In this document: positions 11,323-21,421 of the stretch, in pieces | How positions within the stretch are numbered: position 1 is the stretch's first letter | Layout: every line of letters starts with the position of its first letter | Origin: Oidiodendron maius Zn | Taxonomy: Eukaryota > Ascomycota > Leotiomycetes > Myxotrichaceae | Length of the DNA: 64,000 nt | Direction of reading: 5' to 3' | Assembly (NCBI GenBank): GCA_000827325.1 | Contig: KN832879.1 | Span: 248,001 to 312,000 of the forward strand | Program-made: the position numbers and the translations under genes | The notes under the pieces: generated by a model | Seen by the model: only the letters and a program-made list of their open reading frames with translations | What the model was told of the DNA's origin: nothing | Database searches by the model: none

Positions 11323-12444
11323 TCACGAAATCGCAGGTAAAGCATCCTCATCTTCCTCGACTGCCTTCCTCCGCCTAACTTCCGTCTCCTCTAACACAAT
11401 CTTCACCCCACCATCCGCACCCGTCGTCTTACCCACGCCCACCTTCTCCTTCCTTCTCGCCGCTGCGGCTTCAATAGCTGCTGGCTCGAAACGCTTCCTC
11501 AGGGCCTCGATCATCTGACCAAACCAGTAAAAGTTCAATGTATTGAGAATCAAATTACTGCTGAGATACAAGAACGCGAGATACAGGGGGACGTATTGCG
11601 TGGCCGTTAGAGTAGTGAAATGCATGATGTTAGAATCCGGTGTGGAGGCGGAGAGATGGGAGGAGGTGGTGTTGGCTGCGGGGTGGTGCAGGGCGGACCA
11701 GATGTCCTGGTAGACGCGGACGGACTGATAGGTGCCCCAGAGGAGACGGCAGCAGAAGAAGGTAATGAGAAGGAGGATGCCGTTAATGAGTTGGGCGAGG
11801 GAGCCGGTCATGTCGAGCTTGTCAAAGAACCAGTGGAAGTTGAGGAAGGGAGAGGAGAGCTCGTAGAGGATGAATGTGCAGGCGTAGAAGTTGACAAAGG
11901 GGCGCTGTGCATAAAGTTGGTTAGAGCGAGGAAAATGTGCAGGGGAGTTGTGAAGACTTACGAAGCCAAAGGAGAAGACACACAGCGCGCTGACGGCGTG
12001 AGCCAGCATGCCGTAGCCAAACAGGTCCACGTAGCGGATGGTGACCATCAAGTCCCAGAGGAAGTAGCCTGTGGCCAGGCCCTGGATCATGCCTGACGCA
12101 CCAGTGTAGCCCCAGACGCGCTGCTCCCAGTCCATATTCTTGCGCTCCTCATCAACGAACATGACCCAGAGGGCCAGGCCGTTGATGGTGCAGCTCTGGA
12201 AGAGCGAGACCACATGAACATCCCAGCTGATTCTGCGGTCCCGTGAAAGCTTGTTGTAGCGGACGGGGAAGAGGGCGTTGGAGATGAGGGGCGCGACGTA
12301 GATGTTGATGAAGGTGTACAGGCCGAAGGAGAGCAGAACCTCGTGGATGTGTAGCGGCAGTGTGGGGAAGTTGGCATAATCGGCGAAAGGCTGGACAGCT
12401 CTCGAGAGCCAGGGGATCGGGGGGATGGGGAAGGGGTCGATCAT
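11323..12444 (-). CDS. TLC-domain multi-pass membrane protein (TMEM56/DUF887-like)
   Basis: Exons complement(join(11323..11904, 11962..12444)) give 354 residues from MIDPFPIPPIPWL. This is the first ATG; an open frame continues upstream only from a GTG. Several hydrophobic helices follow (LLSFGLYTFINIYVAPL, VVSLFQSCTINGLALWVMFV, MIQGLATGYFLWDLMV, MLAHAVSALCVFSFGF), with the VVSLFQS...ATGYFLWDL...HAVSALC order typical of the TRAM-LAG1-CLN8 fold. The C-terminus is a charged tail with A/K/E repeats. TLC proteins include ceramide synthases, but the Lag1 motif is not evident here, so lipid sensing or transport is more likely than ceramide synthesis. The 57-nt intron (11905..11961) is a multiple of three with no stop, so retention would add 19 residues. 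Confidence 0.82.
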   Translation of the reverse strand: MIDPFPIPPIPWLSRAVQPFADYANFPTLPLHIHEVLLSFGLYTFINIYVAPLISNALFPVRYNKLSRDRRISWDVHVVSLFQSCTINGLALWVMFVDEERKNMDWEQRVWGYTGASGMIQGLATGYFLWDLMVTIRYVDLFGYGMLAHAVSALCVFSFGFVSLHNSPAHFPRSNQLYAQRPFVNFYACTFILYELSSPFLNFHWFFDKLDMTGSLAQLINGILLLITFFCCRLLWGTYQSVRVYQDIWSALHHPAANTTSSHLSASTPDSNIMHFTTLTATQYVPLYLAFLYLSSNLILNTLNFYWFGQMIEALRKRFEPAAIEAAAARRKEKVGVGKTTGADGGVKIVLEETEVRRRKAVEEDEDALPAIS

Positions 12445-13606
12445 GGCGGGTGCGAGAGCGGCGCAGGAGGCCACAGGACGGGGAAGGGAGATCTTGAAAT
12501 GAAAGACCGTTGAAGGTAAGGGAGAAAAGAGAAGAGAAAGAAGGAGGAGAAGCCAAAGGAGGTAGACGAGGAGTATTTTACTATTTCGGAAAGATCAGAC
12601 ACCGCGAACCTCACGAGCCTCGGGGGGAGTCAGCGTGCAGATAAACTTCCCAACGAAATAGGCCGGGTAAACCTCGGGACAGCGTCATGGACCAGACAAC
12701 GGCCGCGAAATATGTGAATTAGAGAGATATATATATAGACAGATATATATTTTATATCTCCTGATGGGTTATACGGATATAGGACCACCCATCTGGTCAT
12801 CCGTCACCAGGAATACTGGACTTCCAGTGCTCATGGCGCCGGTATCTTGCTTCTGACAGGGGCACGTGAGCTGCTCACAGCTGGACAGGAGTCTCTGCCT
12901 GTCTGTTTCTGGGGGGGCTTTTTTGCTAGGCAGGTCACTCTTCTGCCTATCTCCAGGCATGACCGCCTTGCGTGACTCCCTTCACGACGCCTGGTTGTGG
13001 CGGCCATCTCGAGCATCTCCACGGCTTCATAGCACATTTCCTTTCTGGGACAGACTAGAACTTGGCTCCCCAACAAATTGAGAGCCGAGGTTGTCACCTA
13101 CCGTGTGCGCAGCTTGTGAAGGCGAGTTGCGAGCAGCTGGGAAGAGGAGGACAACCCCAGAAGGAGAGTATATAGAGGACAAATGTGATGATCCGTGGGA
13201 GGCAGTCGAGGCCAGCAGATATACTAGAAGGCCGACTGTCGAGGTGTCGTCGATAATAGCGCTACTTTCCGCATCCAGGTACTATCGCCCGGGCTTGTCG
13301 GAGCATGTGCCTGGCGGGTCCTGAGGCAGAGGAGGAGGACGAGACTCGCAGAGGCAGTGCTCTCGGTGCGGCAATGGATGCATCACTCTCCATTAAGACA
13401 GAGAACAGAAGAGGAGCGCACATCGACAATTGCCAGAGCTGGTTGCAGGACGTAAGAGGTCGACAGGAGAAAAGGCCCCGATGTAGGAAGCGATAAAGTC
13501 GAGATCAGCTTAAGCGACAGGCACAAAACCACATCTCCGTCTCTCCATATCTACGTACAGAGCGCGGAACATCACCACAGCGCCAAGCTGCGCAACTACT
13601 ACTACT
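12445..13606. other. Intergenic, divergent TLC / COG8 promoters
   Basis: About 1.2 kb with an AT microsatellite (ATATATATAGACAGATATATAT) near 12726-12750. Short frames on either strand show no domains. No gene supported. Confidence 0.5.
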
Positions 13607-14995
13607 ATGGCGGATCCATTGTACGAGCTGCTGGTCCCCTACTTCAATGCTCCCTCGCCACGACCACCCCCCTCCTCCACCGACCCCACCACAGCCGCCT
13701 ATCTCACCCGCCTCACCACTCTCCCTCTCTCCGCCCTCTCAGACAGCGAACCGCAGTCCCTCTCGCAGACCTCCCACTCCCTACTCCTCTCCCTGCAAGC
13801 CCTCTCGAAACGCTCCTACAAGTCCATCATCACCTCCTCGAACCACCTCTCCACCCTCTCCACGTCGCTCCCCATCCTCGCCCAGTCCACCGCTGACCTC
13901 CGCGATGGCCTCCCGAAGCTCGACGATGCTGCAATCCACTTCTCTGAGAACTACAACAACCGCGCAGAAAACCCTCTCCTAGAGCGCCGGCGACAAGCCC
14001 TTCTCCTATCCCGCAATGTTGACCGTCTTGCCGACGTCCTCGACCTACCTACCCTTCTCTCCTCTGCTATCTCCTCCTCCACCGGGACGTCCTCCGCCAG
14101 CACCATGTCCAGCGCAACCCTGAACTACACTTCCGCGCTCGACCTAAATGCTCACATCCGGCGCCTGCACGCCTTGTACCCCTCCTCCCCCCTTATCTCT
14201 TCCGTTGCTGCGCAAGCCGACTCCGCCATGCAAGATATGGCGACCAACCTAATCACATCTCTGCGCAACAGTACGCTCAAACTCGCCGCTGCTATGCGCA
14301 CTATCTCCTGGCTGCGGCGCGTCGCGCCTGAACTCAGCGCCGGACCGGCGAGCGAGGGCAGTCTAGGGTCACTTTTCCTCGTGTGCCGTCTCGCGAATCT
14401 CGAGAGTATGTTGTCTGCCCTCGAGCCTTTGCGCGAATTAGCAGATCAGGAGACGAGGCGATTGGCCGAGGAGAAGAAGGGGGCAGATGCGGCGAGGAAT
14501 AAGTGGGATGGCGGACAACAGACGGAGAGGTATTTGAAGAGATATATTGAGATCTTCAGAGAGCAAAGTTTTGCCATTATTTCTATGTACAGGAGCATTT
14601 TCCCTCCTGCTGCTGGGACGTCTGGATCCGGTACTACACCTGCATCCGCAACTCCAGGGGAGACAAAAGATGAAAACGATACTACATATGATCTCCAACA
14701 TCTTCCCCCGTCGCTCGGTACATTCCCTCTCAAACTCGTAGGCATGCTGGAATCCACTCTCCGCACGTACCTCCCTAACGTGCGTGACAAGAGCAGTCGG
14801 GACAGTCTGCTGACACAGGTTCTCTACTGCGCGGGAAGTCTGGGGAGACTCGGAGGTGACTTCAGTCTCATGATTGCATCTCTGGTTGACGAAGAGGATG
14901 AGGAGGAAGAGGAAGAGGGTGAATGGGTGGAGGTTATAAGGAAGCATAGGGTTCTGGCTGGTAGGCTAGAAGTCATGGTTGGTACGCGGGAATGA
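13607..14995 (+). CDS. COG8: Conserved oligomeric Golgi complex subunit 8
   Basis: Single exon, 462 residues, starting at the first ATG. The N-terminal PLYELLVPYF, the helical segment with LTTLPLSAL and SLSQTSHSLLLSLQALSKRS, then FSENYNNRAENPLLERR and the motif around LLSRNVDRLADVLDLPTL are characteristic of the Dor1/COG8 family. A Ser/Thr linker (about 156-170) and a helical domain with TSLRNSTLKLAAAMRTISWLRRV follow. The C-terminus ends in an acidic run (DEEDEEEEEEGEW). COG8 belongs to lobe B of the COG tether, which returns vesicles within the Golgi and keeps glycosylation enzymes in place. It is peripheral on cytosolic Golgi membranes. The DNA is C/T-rich in the first third, giving long shadow frames. 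Confidence 0.9.
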   Translation: MADPLYELLVPYFNAPSPRPPPSSTDPTTAAYLTRLTTLPLSALSDSEPQSLSQTSHSLLLSLQALSKRSYKSIITSSNHLSTLSTSLPILAQSTADLRDGLPKLDDAAIHFSENYNNRAENPLLERRRQALLLSRNVDRLADVLDLPTLLSSAISSSTGTSSASTMSSATLNYTSALDLNAHIRRLHALYPSSPLISSVAAQADSAMQDMATNLITSLRNSTLKLAAAMRTISWLRRVAPELSAGPASEGSLGSLFLVCRLANLESMLSALEPLRELADQETRRLAEEKKGADAARNKWDGGQQTERYLKRYIEIFREQSFAIISMYRSIFPPAAGTSGSGTTPASATPGETKDENDTTYDLQHLPPSLGTFPLKLVGMLESTLRTYLPNVRDKSSRDSLLTQVLYCAGSLGRLGGDFSLMIASLVDEEDEEEEEEGEWVEVIRKHRVLAGRLEVMVGTRE

Positions 14996-15828
14996 TAGAG
15001 ATATCTAGGCAGATGAGGAAGACGGGAAGGGAATATGAAAAGTTAGATTTATAAGATACCAATAACAATACCAATACCAATACCAAGAAAAGGAAATTCT
15101 TACTGTAATAAGTATCCTCTAAGCTACACATCATTTTATGCAATTTAGACCCACCCCCTGAACATCCTCGCGTGTAACGACAGTACCTCAGCATTGAACT
15201 ACATCAGTTTAACGCATATCGCAAACCATAGTCACCCAATCACAACCAAGCGAATCGTAACCCGCCACATATAATTGGCCCGCTCCCGGAGGAACACTTG
15301 GTTATCAGCCTTACAGAGTCTCTGACGAAATTTATCTGCCTTGCTGTAAATTTTTCCAGCAACACCTCAGAGAATAGTACTTCTTCTTTCTCTCGATTTC
15401 ATTTTCCGTCCTTGATTTCTCAAGTGAAAAAGAAAAATGCACCCCCAAAGACTGAAGAGGTGGGTAGGATGGATGACAGGTCGAGGTTGATGGATGGGGT
15501 GAAGTGTATGCAAGGAAGCAGTGCAGGCAGACGAAACGAACTAGGTCCTGTAATTGCATTTTCTGATTACACCACTTACTTGCATTTGATCCTTGATTAT
15601 TTATTTGCTTATCTTTGTCTCCCTCCTCTCATATCCACACGATCTATCTATCCTCACTCATTTTATGGAGAGTAAAATTATGTCAATATATACAAAGCTG
15701 GATATCCCAAGTGGGTTCCTCTTCAAGCGTCTGTATGTACTTAAAAGCGCTCCCGCTAATTGCGTCCTAAATCTTCATACCATGTCGTCTCATTTCTCAT
15801 TCAGCTTTATTTTCTCCCTCTCTCCCAC
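14996..15828. other. Intergenic, convergent COG8 / FTR1 3' flanks
   Basis: Contains a short AATACC tandem run near 15055-15085 and CT-rich stretches. Open frames are Ser/Leu-rich without domains. No gene supported. Confidence 0.5.
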
Positions 15829-17139
15829 CTATTCAGAGATCTGTCTCTCCGCAGGATGCACACCCACCATGCCCTCTGTCTTCTCAAACACCGCACTGCC
15901 TTTTCCACTTCCCACTTCACTCTCACCTTCCTCCTCGGGAAAGTCCTTCGCCTTGAAGAGCGGGAGATGCCCTGTCGTCTCGCGGTAGCGCATGACAAGG
16001 AAACCGATGATGACAAAGATCCAATACACGTTGTAGGAGATGACAGACCCGTAGGTTGCGGAGTTCTGCCACCCTAGGATGGCGTTGAAGATGCCCCAGC
16101 CGCCGCCGCCGTTGAGTTCTGGGTTGCCGAACTAGGAGGATGTTAAGATGCGCGATGCTTGTGGATTAGGGGGGAGGGGGAAGAGAGAGAGGAACGATAT
16201 GGTGAGAAGACGGGACCTACGTTTATATGCCACACACTCTTGGTAATATCATATGAGCCTGGACCAGAACCGGTCTCAGCGGCGTCGCCACCAGTCAGGT
16301 CGTTCCACTTTTGGGCCTCGAAGTACCAAACAGCGCGCGAGAAAAGGCCCGCAGCCACGAGGTAGAGGAAGCAAGTGGAGATGACGAGGAAGATTTGCAT
16401 TTTAGATGAAGCGCCACCCCTGATAAGGTCAGGGATAAGTCTTCACGCAATTTTGAGGTGGATTTACTTACTTGTATATCAGGAACCCAACGAAGCTCCC
16501 GGCAATCAACCCAATCACCACAGGCAGCGGCACAGATGTCGCAGGTGCGGAGAACGATACCCCAGCGATAAATACCACGGCCTCGAGGCCCTCGCGCAGC
16601 ACGGTGATGAAAGGCAGGATGAACATGGCGTACTTCTCTGCCCAACGCTTGAAGGCGTGGCCTTTTCCCTCGGCCGTCACGGGCCGGTCCTCGAGGCTCC
16701 GAGCTAGCTTGACGCGCCACTTCTCCTGCATCTTGGAGACGCGGAGGAGCGCAGCGCCGAGGATAGAGATGATAACTGTGGCAACGATGGCGAACGAGCC
16801 TTCCCAGTAGTACTCGGTGCTGGCCCACTTGTCCTGGCCGAGGCGGTAGAAGACACCGATCAGAGCACCGCCGATGGCAAGGCAGATGAAAAGGCCCAGG
16901 GCAGTGCCGTACCAAACCTGTGGAAGACTTTAGGCGCGGGGTTTGGAGGGGCTGAAAGGGATATTTGAGAGAAGAAATCCTACCTGTCTGACGAGTTTCC
17001 GGTAGACCCTCTTGTCAGCATTGGGGCCGTCAAGGGTCTGCTTCAGGAAGGCGAGCAGTACGGAGACAATGATGACCGTCTCCAGCGTCTCGCGGAAGAC
17101 GACGAAGAAGACGGGTACGGAAAAGACCTGGACCGTCAT
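15829..17139 (-). CDS. FTR1: High-affinity iron permease Ftr1
   Basis: Exons complement(join(15829..16131, 16221..16419, 16472..16917, 16984..17139)) give 367 residues. Both iron-binding REXLE motifs are present: RETLE at 16-20 in the first helix and REGLE at 160-164. Seven or so hydrophobic helices follow the family pattern, including [21 protein letters not shown] and [16 protein letters not shown]. An acidic cytosolic tail (FPEEEGESE) ends the protein. Ftr1 moves Fe3+ through the plasma membrane directly from the ferroxidase Fet3, which is encoded divergently next door. I chose the ATG of MTVQVF because the first helix begins right after it; an in-frame ATG at 17205 would add 22 residues. 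Iron repression through SreA-type sites in the shared promoter is likely. Confidence 0.95.
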
Positions 17140-17785
17140 GGTGATAGATGTGGAGGAGTTGCGGAGGTGGAAGAAGATAGCAAGAAGAGTGATATTACGA
17201 GCCAATGGAATCCAGCAAAAGACGAGAATTCTAGAGAGCGGGCACAGAGACTCTTATCATTAGCACTCCAACCCAAGACCTTTTCGATACTGGGATTGAA
17301 GACCGAGAGAGCAAGAAGCTTGAGTCGGGCGGCGGAGGAGAGAAGGATCAGATTATGCGGAAAGATCTGATTACCGGGTGAGTGAGGGGCCGGGCTTGGA
17401 TTTTCCCGCGTCGACCCACGCGCAAAATGGCGCAGATGAATGAAGCGAGCCGACAATGGGAAATGACGCCGGTGATCGGAGAGAGATGTGAGGTCGAGAG
17501 TCGCAAATTGTGGCTGCTGGCTAGGAGAAAGGGATGATGGATGGAACCACGAATTGCTTGGCTCTTACCCCATGGTGTCAGGTAAGGAATTACTTTTTCT
17601 TTTCCCTCCCACTTCTGTACGAGGATGTGAAAGAAGCAGCTGAGGAAACAAAGCCGAGTGACGGGGCCCCTGACCTCCGAGATTACCTAATGACGATGCT
17701 GGGCGAATGAGAGACAGGAGTGGAAACCTTACCAAGAGAAGACTAACCTGACACAGCTAGACTGGTTGTATTGATCATACTCATC

Positions 17786-17794
17786 TTATCTGAT
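17786..17794 (-). promoter_or_regulatory. SreA-type GATA site ATCAGATAA
   Basis: Plus strand reads TTATCTGAT, the reverse complement of ATCAGATAA, a full match to ATCWGATAA. Confidence 0.7.
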
Positions 17795-17859
17795 TGTATC
17801 CTCAGGCATAAGTAATCACTGGTAAGGCAACACAGCCCACTCCCAGCCGGAGGGGATCC

Positions 17860-17868
17860 ATCTGATAA
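17860..17868 (+). promoter_or_regulatory. SreA-type GATA site ATCTGATAA
   Basis: Full match to ATCWGATAA on the plus strand, 65 bp after the first site. Confidence 0.7.
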
Positions 17869-18208
17869 AAACTCAGCAGGGAGGTTCACCGGCAAGGAGA
17901 CTCTTGTATCATCTCATCTAGTGGGAATTGAATATCGACCGCCCTCGTTTCCCGCCCGTCTCTGCTGCCCAATGTCCAAGTAGCAGCCAGTAGCGTGGCA
18001 TCCACCATCCGAATTCTCTTCTTCTTGGCCTCACACGGCACCGTCCATCGACCCGGAGCCTTGGCAACCTTCACCTCCCTGCTCCAGCGCTGACAGTCTG
18101 TTGGGGTGCAAGAGTGAAGCCAAGACCTCTTCCCCCGAGAAATAATCGTTGTCGAATCAGCTAGCCAAGAGTGGCCATGCCTTAGAAGAGAAATCCACAG
18201 AGGCCCGA

Positions 18209-18217
18209 TTATCAGAT
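18209..18217 (-). promoter_or_regulatory. SreA-type GATA site ATCTGATAA
   Basis: Plus strand reads TTATCAGAT. It is the site closest to FET3, about 355 bp before its ATG. A half-match AATCAGATCA follows within 20 bp. Confidence 0.68.
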
Positions 18218-18572
18218 CAATCTAATCAGATCAAAAGATCAAGATTTTTTGCAGCCCTCGTTCCATCACCCCCACCATCACCACCCTCTTCGGCAGGTTG
18301 ACAGCTCGTGTCCCAATCCACCGGGCAGAAGAATTCTTCCTTGTGCATGAACTACGACCGACGATTCCCTGGATCACCCTAATCCCTCGCCTCGGGTCCG
18401 GCTTCGGTGATAGGGCCAGCCAGTATCGTCGAACGTGCCAAGAAGTCGCCTGCGATTTTTGCACGCGCCGGTGAAGTTCAAATCCCCTACGAAGGCCGCA
18501 TGTGAGAGCGAGCAGAAAACTTGTCCATCCGCAACTCACATCTGCCTTCAGTGCAGAGCAGAATCCGCCAGA

Positions 18573-20610
18573 ATGGCAATCTCCCTGTCATTCTTCCCTG
18601 TTTTATCGGCGCTGCTTCTCCTCCTGGCCCGCGCAGAGGCAGCAATCGTCACCTACGATTTCAACATCACCTGGGTTAGGGCAAATCCCGATGGCATGTT
18701 CGAGCGGCCAACCATTGGCATCAATGGACAATGGCCGCTTCCCGTCATGAGGGCGACCAAGGGCGACCAGGTTATCGTCAACGTTGACAACCAGCTCGGC
18801 AATCAGACCACCACGCTGCATTTCCACGGTATCTTCATGAATGGGTCGACCAATATGGACGGGCCGGGTCAGGTCTCGCAATGTCCTATTCCACCCGGAT
18901 CCAAATTTACCTATAATTTCAATGCAAGTATCATCCAAGAGATGGTGAGAAACGACTAACAACCCATAGCTTACTCAATCAGGTACCTACTGGTATCACT
19001 CTCACGACAAAGGACAATACCCAGATGGTCTTCGTGCGCCGTTTATCGTTTCGGACCCTGACTTCCCCTACGACTATGACGAGAGCTTCTCCCTCTCGGT
19101 CTCCGATTGGTACCACGACCAGATGCAGGTCTGGATCCCGAAGTTTATCAACCGCGCGAATCCTACCGGCGCCGAACCAGTCCCCCAGGCTGCCCTATTC
19201 AATGACACGCAGAACCTCACCGTGCCCATCCAACCCGGAAAGACGTATCTCTTCAATGCCGTCAACATTGGCGCCTTCGCTGGCCAGTATATCTGGTTCG
19301 AAGGACACAATATCACCATCGTCGAGGTCGATGGCGTCTTTACCGACAAGGCAGAAGCCGAAATGATCTACCTCGGGGCCGCACAGCGATGCAGCTTCCT
19401 CGTCACGACCAAAAATGACACATCCGCGAACTATGCGTTTGTTTCCAGCATGGACACAGTACGACACTCCCATTCTTGATTATCCGCTGCTGACCATCCG
19501 TAGTCTCTGTTCGATAAAATTCCTGATGGCCTCAATTGGAACGTCACGGGCTGGCTCGTGTATGATGACACGAAGCCCCTCCCAGATGCGGCTCTGGTTG
19601 ACGAATTCAACGACTTTGACGATGCGACTCTCGTTCCTTTTGATCAGATGCCGCTTCTACCGGAGCCAGACCAAGTTATCACCCTTGATGTTATCATGGA
19701 CAACCTTGGAAATGGCCAGCCATAGTGAGTACTACAGCTGAGATGCGTATCAAAGCTGACAAGTGACAGTGCCTTCTTTAACAACATCACATATGTCGCA
19801 CCTAAAGTTCCCACTCTCTATACCGTAATGACTACAGGCGAAGACGCTGCGAATCCTCTAGTTTATGGAGAATTCGTACACCCATTCGTCCTGGAGAAAA
19901 ACAGCGTTGTTGAAATTGTCGTGAATAACCTTGGTACGTTCCACATGCTATACCTCTGCAGCCTGTGCTGACCGACTCCAGACTCCGGAAAACACCCTTT
20001 CCATCTGCACGGTCATAACTTCCAGGCCATTTCACGGTCCGACGAAGAGGCCGGCGTCTTCGACTCGACCAACTCGACACAGACCAACTACCCCGCCATT
20101 CCCATGCGCAGAGACACCTTCGTCTTGCGGCCCGATGGCTACATTGTCCTGCGCTTCCAGGCTGACAACCCCGGCGTGTGGCTCTTCCACTGCCATATCG
20201 AGTGGCATATGGACCAGGGTCTGATAGCGACGATGATCGAAGCGCCATTGGATGTCCAGAAATCTCTGACCATCCCCCAAGACCACTTCGACGCTTGCGC
20301 AGCCGGAAATGTCCCGCAGGCAGGCAATGCTGCCGCGAACACGGTCGACTTCCTCGACCTGACTGGAGCGAATGTGGCACCTGGTCCACTGCCGGATGGA
20401 TTCACCCCTCGCGGTATCGTGGCATTAACCTTCAGTTGTGTTGCTGCGCTCCTGGGCCTAGCTGTTATATCTTGGTAAGATGGCGTTCCCCTTCTTCCTG
20501 AGTAGAGCGTAGCTAATTCTTCTAGGTATGGCATGGCGGATATGGGAAAGGCAAGCATGGAAGCTGAGAAGCGCCGCATGGCCCAAATGGCGCGAGAGGA
20601 AGCCAAGTGA
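18573..20610 (+). CDS. FET3: Fet3-type multicopper ferroxidase
   Basis: Exons 18573..18923, 18970..19458, 19504..19724, 19770..19933, 19982..20474, 20526..20610; 600 residues. A signal peptide (1-23, [10 protein letters not shown]) is followed by three cupredoxin domains. All four copper motifs are intact: HFHG (83-86), WYHSH (125-129), HPFHLHGH (413-420) and HCHIEWHM (478-485). A single C-terminal membrane helix (about 553-573) and a short basic cytosolic tail show the membrane-bound Fet3 form rather than a secreted laccase. It oxidises Fe2+ to Fe3+ using O2 and passes it to Ftr1. Many N-glycosylation sites are present. The first intron (18924..18969, 46 nt) starts with GCAAGT; the GT choice nearby breaks the [12 protein letters not shown] reading. 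The ATG at 18573 was chosen over one at 18435 because the signal peptide starts there. Confidence 0.95.
18924..18969 (+). other. GC-AG intron in FET3
   Basis: Donor AAT|GCAAGT, branch GACTAAC, acceptor CATAG; 46 nt. Only this donor keeps the conserved copper-site exon in frame. Confidence 0.85.
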
Positions 20611-21421
20611 AGTGAAGGAGCAGAGTGTGGATAGAGCGGAATAGAAAGACGTTGGATACCAGTTTTTGGTCCGGCGCGACAATAAATTATGGCTCGTCGT
20701 GGTTGAAATACCCAGATTTATCTAACGACACTGAATAGTAGTGAGCGTACTGTATATAGAATATATAAGGGAATCTAGGTAATGATAGTAAGATTCATGC
20801 TTGATCTATGATAGCAACAGGAAAGGGGCAGCCCCTGATTCTAAGCGAGTCGTTACCTAAATTATAAACACCGAGTGTATTGTTCCTGAGGAAATCCATC
20901 GACCCGCCACCGCCTCAGCCCCATCGGATAGAATTTTGCCGAGTCCGTTTATCCCACTTGGCTCCCTGAAAGCTGACATCAAACAGCGCTTGGCGCAGGA
21001 CAATAGCCAAAGCAACACTAGATTCTTTGTCAATCTCCTTCACGCCTTCGACTGATTTCCTTTATATTACGTTCATTTGATACTCTGCAGGGGTATGATA
21101 CCTGATCTTCACTGCTTTGCTTTCATCCGATTGTGCCAACTGAGCGAAATCCACATCCGCGCCTTCAGTGTCGACGACTGAGTATCCGATGGCCCGGGCA
21201 CTCGGGATCCTGCCTCTACCATCCCAGTTGCACCTACGAGAGGTGTAGGCCTAGTTGTTTCTGTCCAGTGGGTGTTTAGTCAGAGGTATGGGGGGACAAG
21301 GAGGGAGGTGGTCGTTAGGTGATAGCTATGGTACGAGTGCAATCTTAATCCTTCTTCTGTGGGAGGGGGCGAGGAATATATACATGTGCTAATAGGGTGC
21401 GTGGCTACAGGATTCATAGCG
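20611..21421. other. Intergenic, FET3 3' flank and PP2C promoter
   Basis: No supported gene. The PP2C frame is open upstream of 21422 only from a GTG at 21359. Confidence 0.5.

Larger units (their letters stand above)
17140..18572. promoter_or_regulatory. Shared divergent promoter of FTR1 and FET3
   Basis: The 1.43 kb between the two iron-uptake starts contains no supported gene. It carries three perfect ATCWGATAA motifs (17786-17794, 17860-17868, 18209-18217). This nonamer is the known binding consensus of SreA/Sre1-type GATA repressors that silence iron uptake when iron is plentiful. Near-matches (GATCAGATTA, GATCTGATTA, AATCAGATCA) also occur around 17346, 17364 and 18225. Co-regulation of the two genes is therefore likely. 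Confidence 0.8.

Noticed and set aside
21359-21421. Open frame upstream of the PP2C ATG
   Set aside because: It begins with GTG and has no ATG; the first ATG in frame is 21422.
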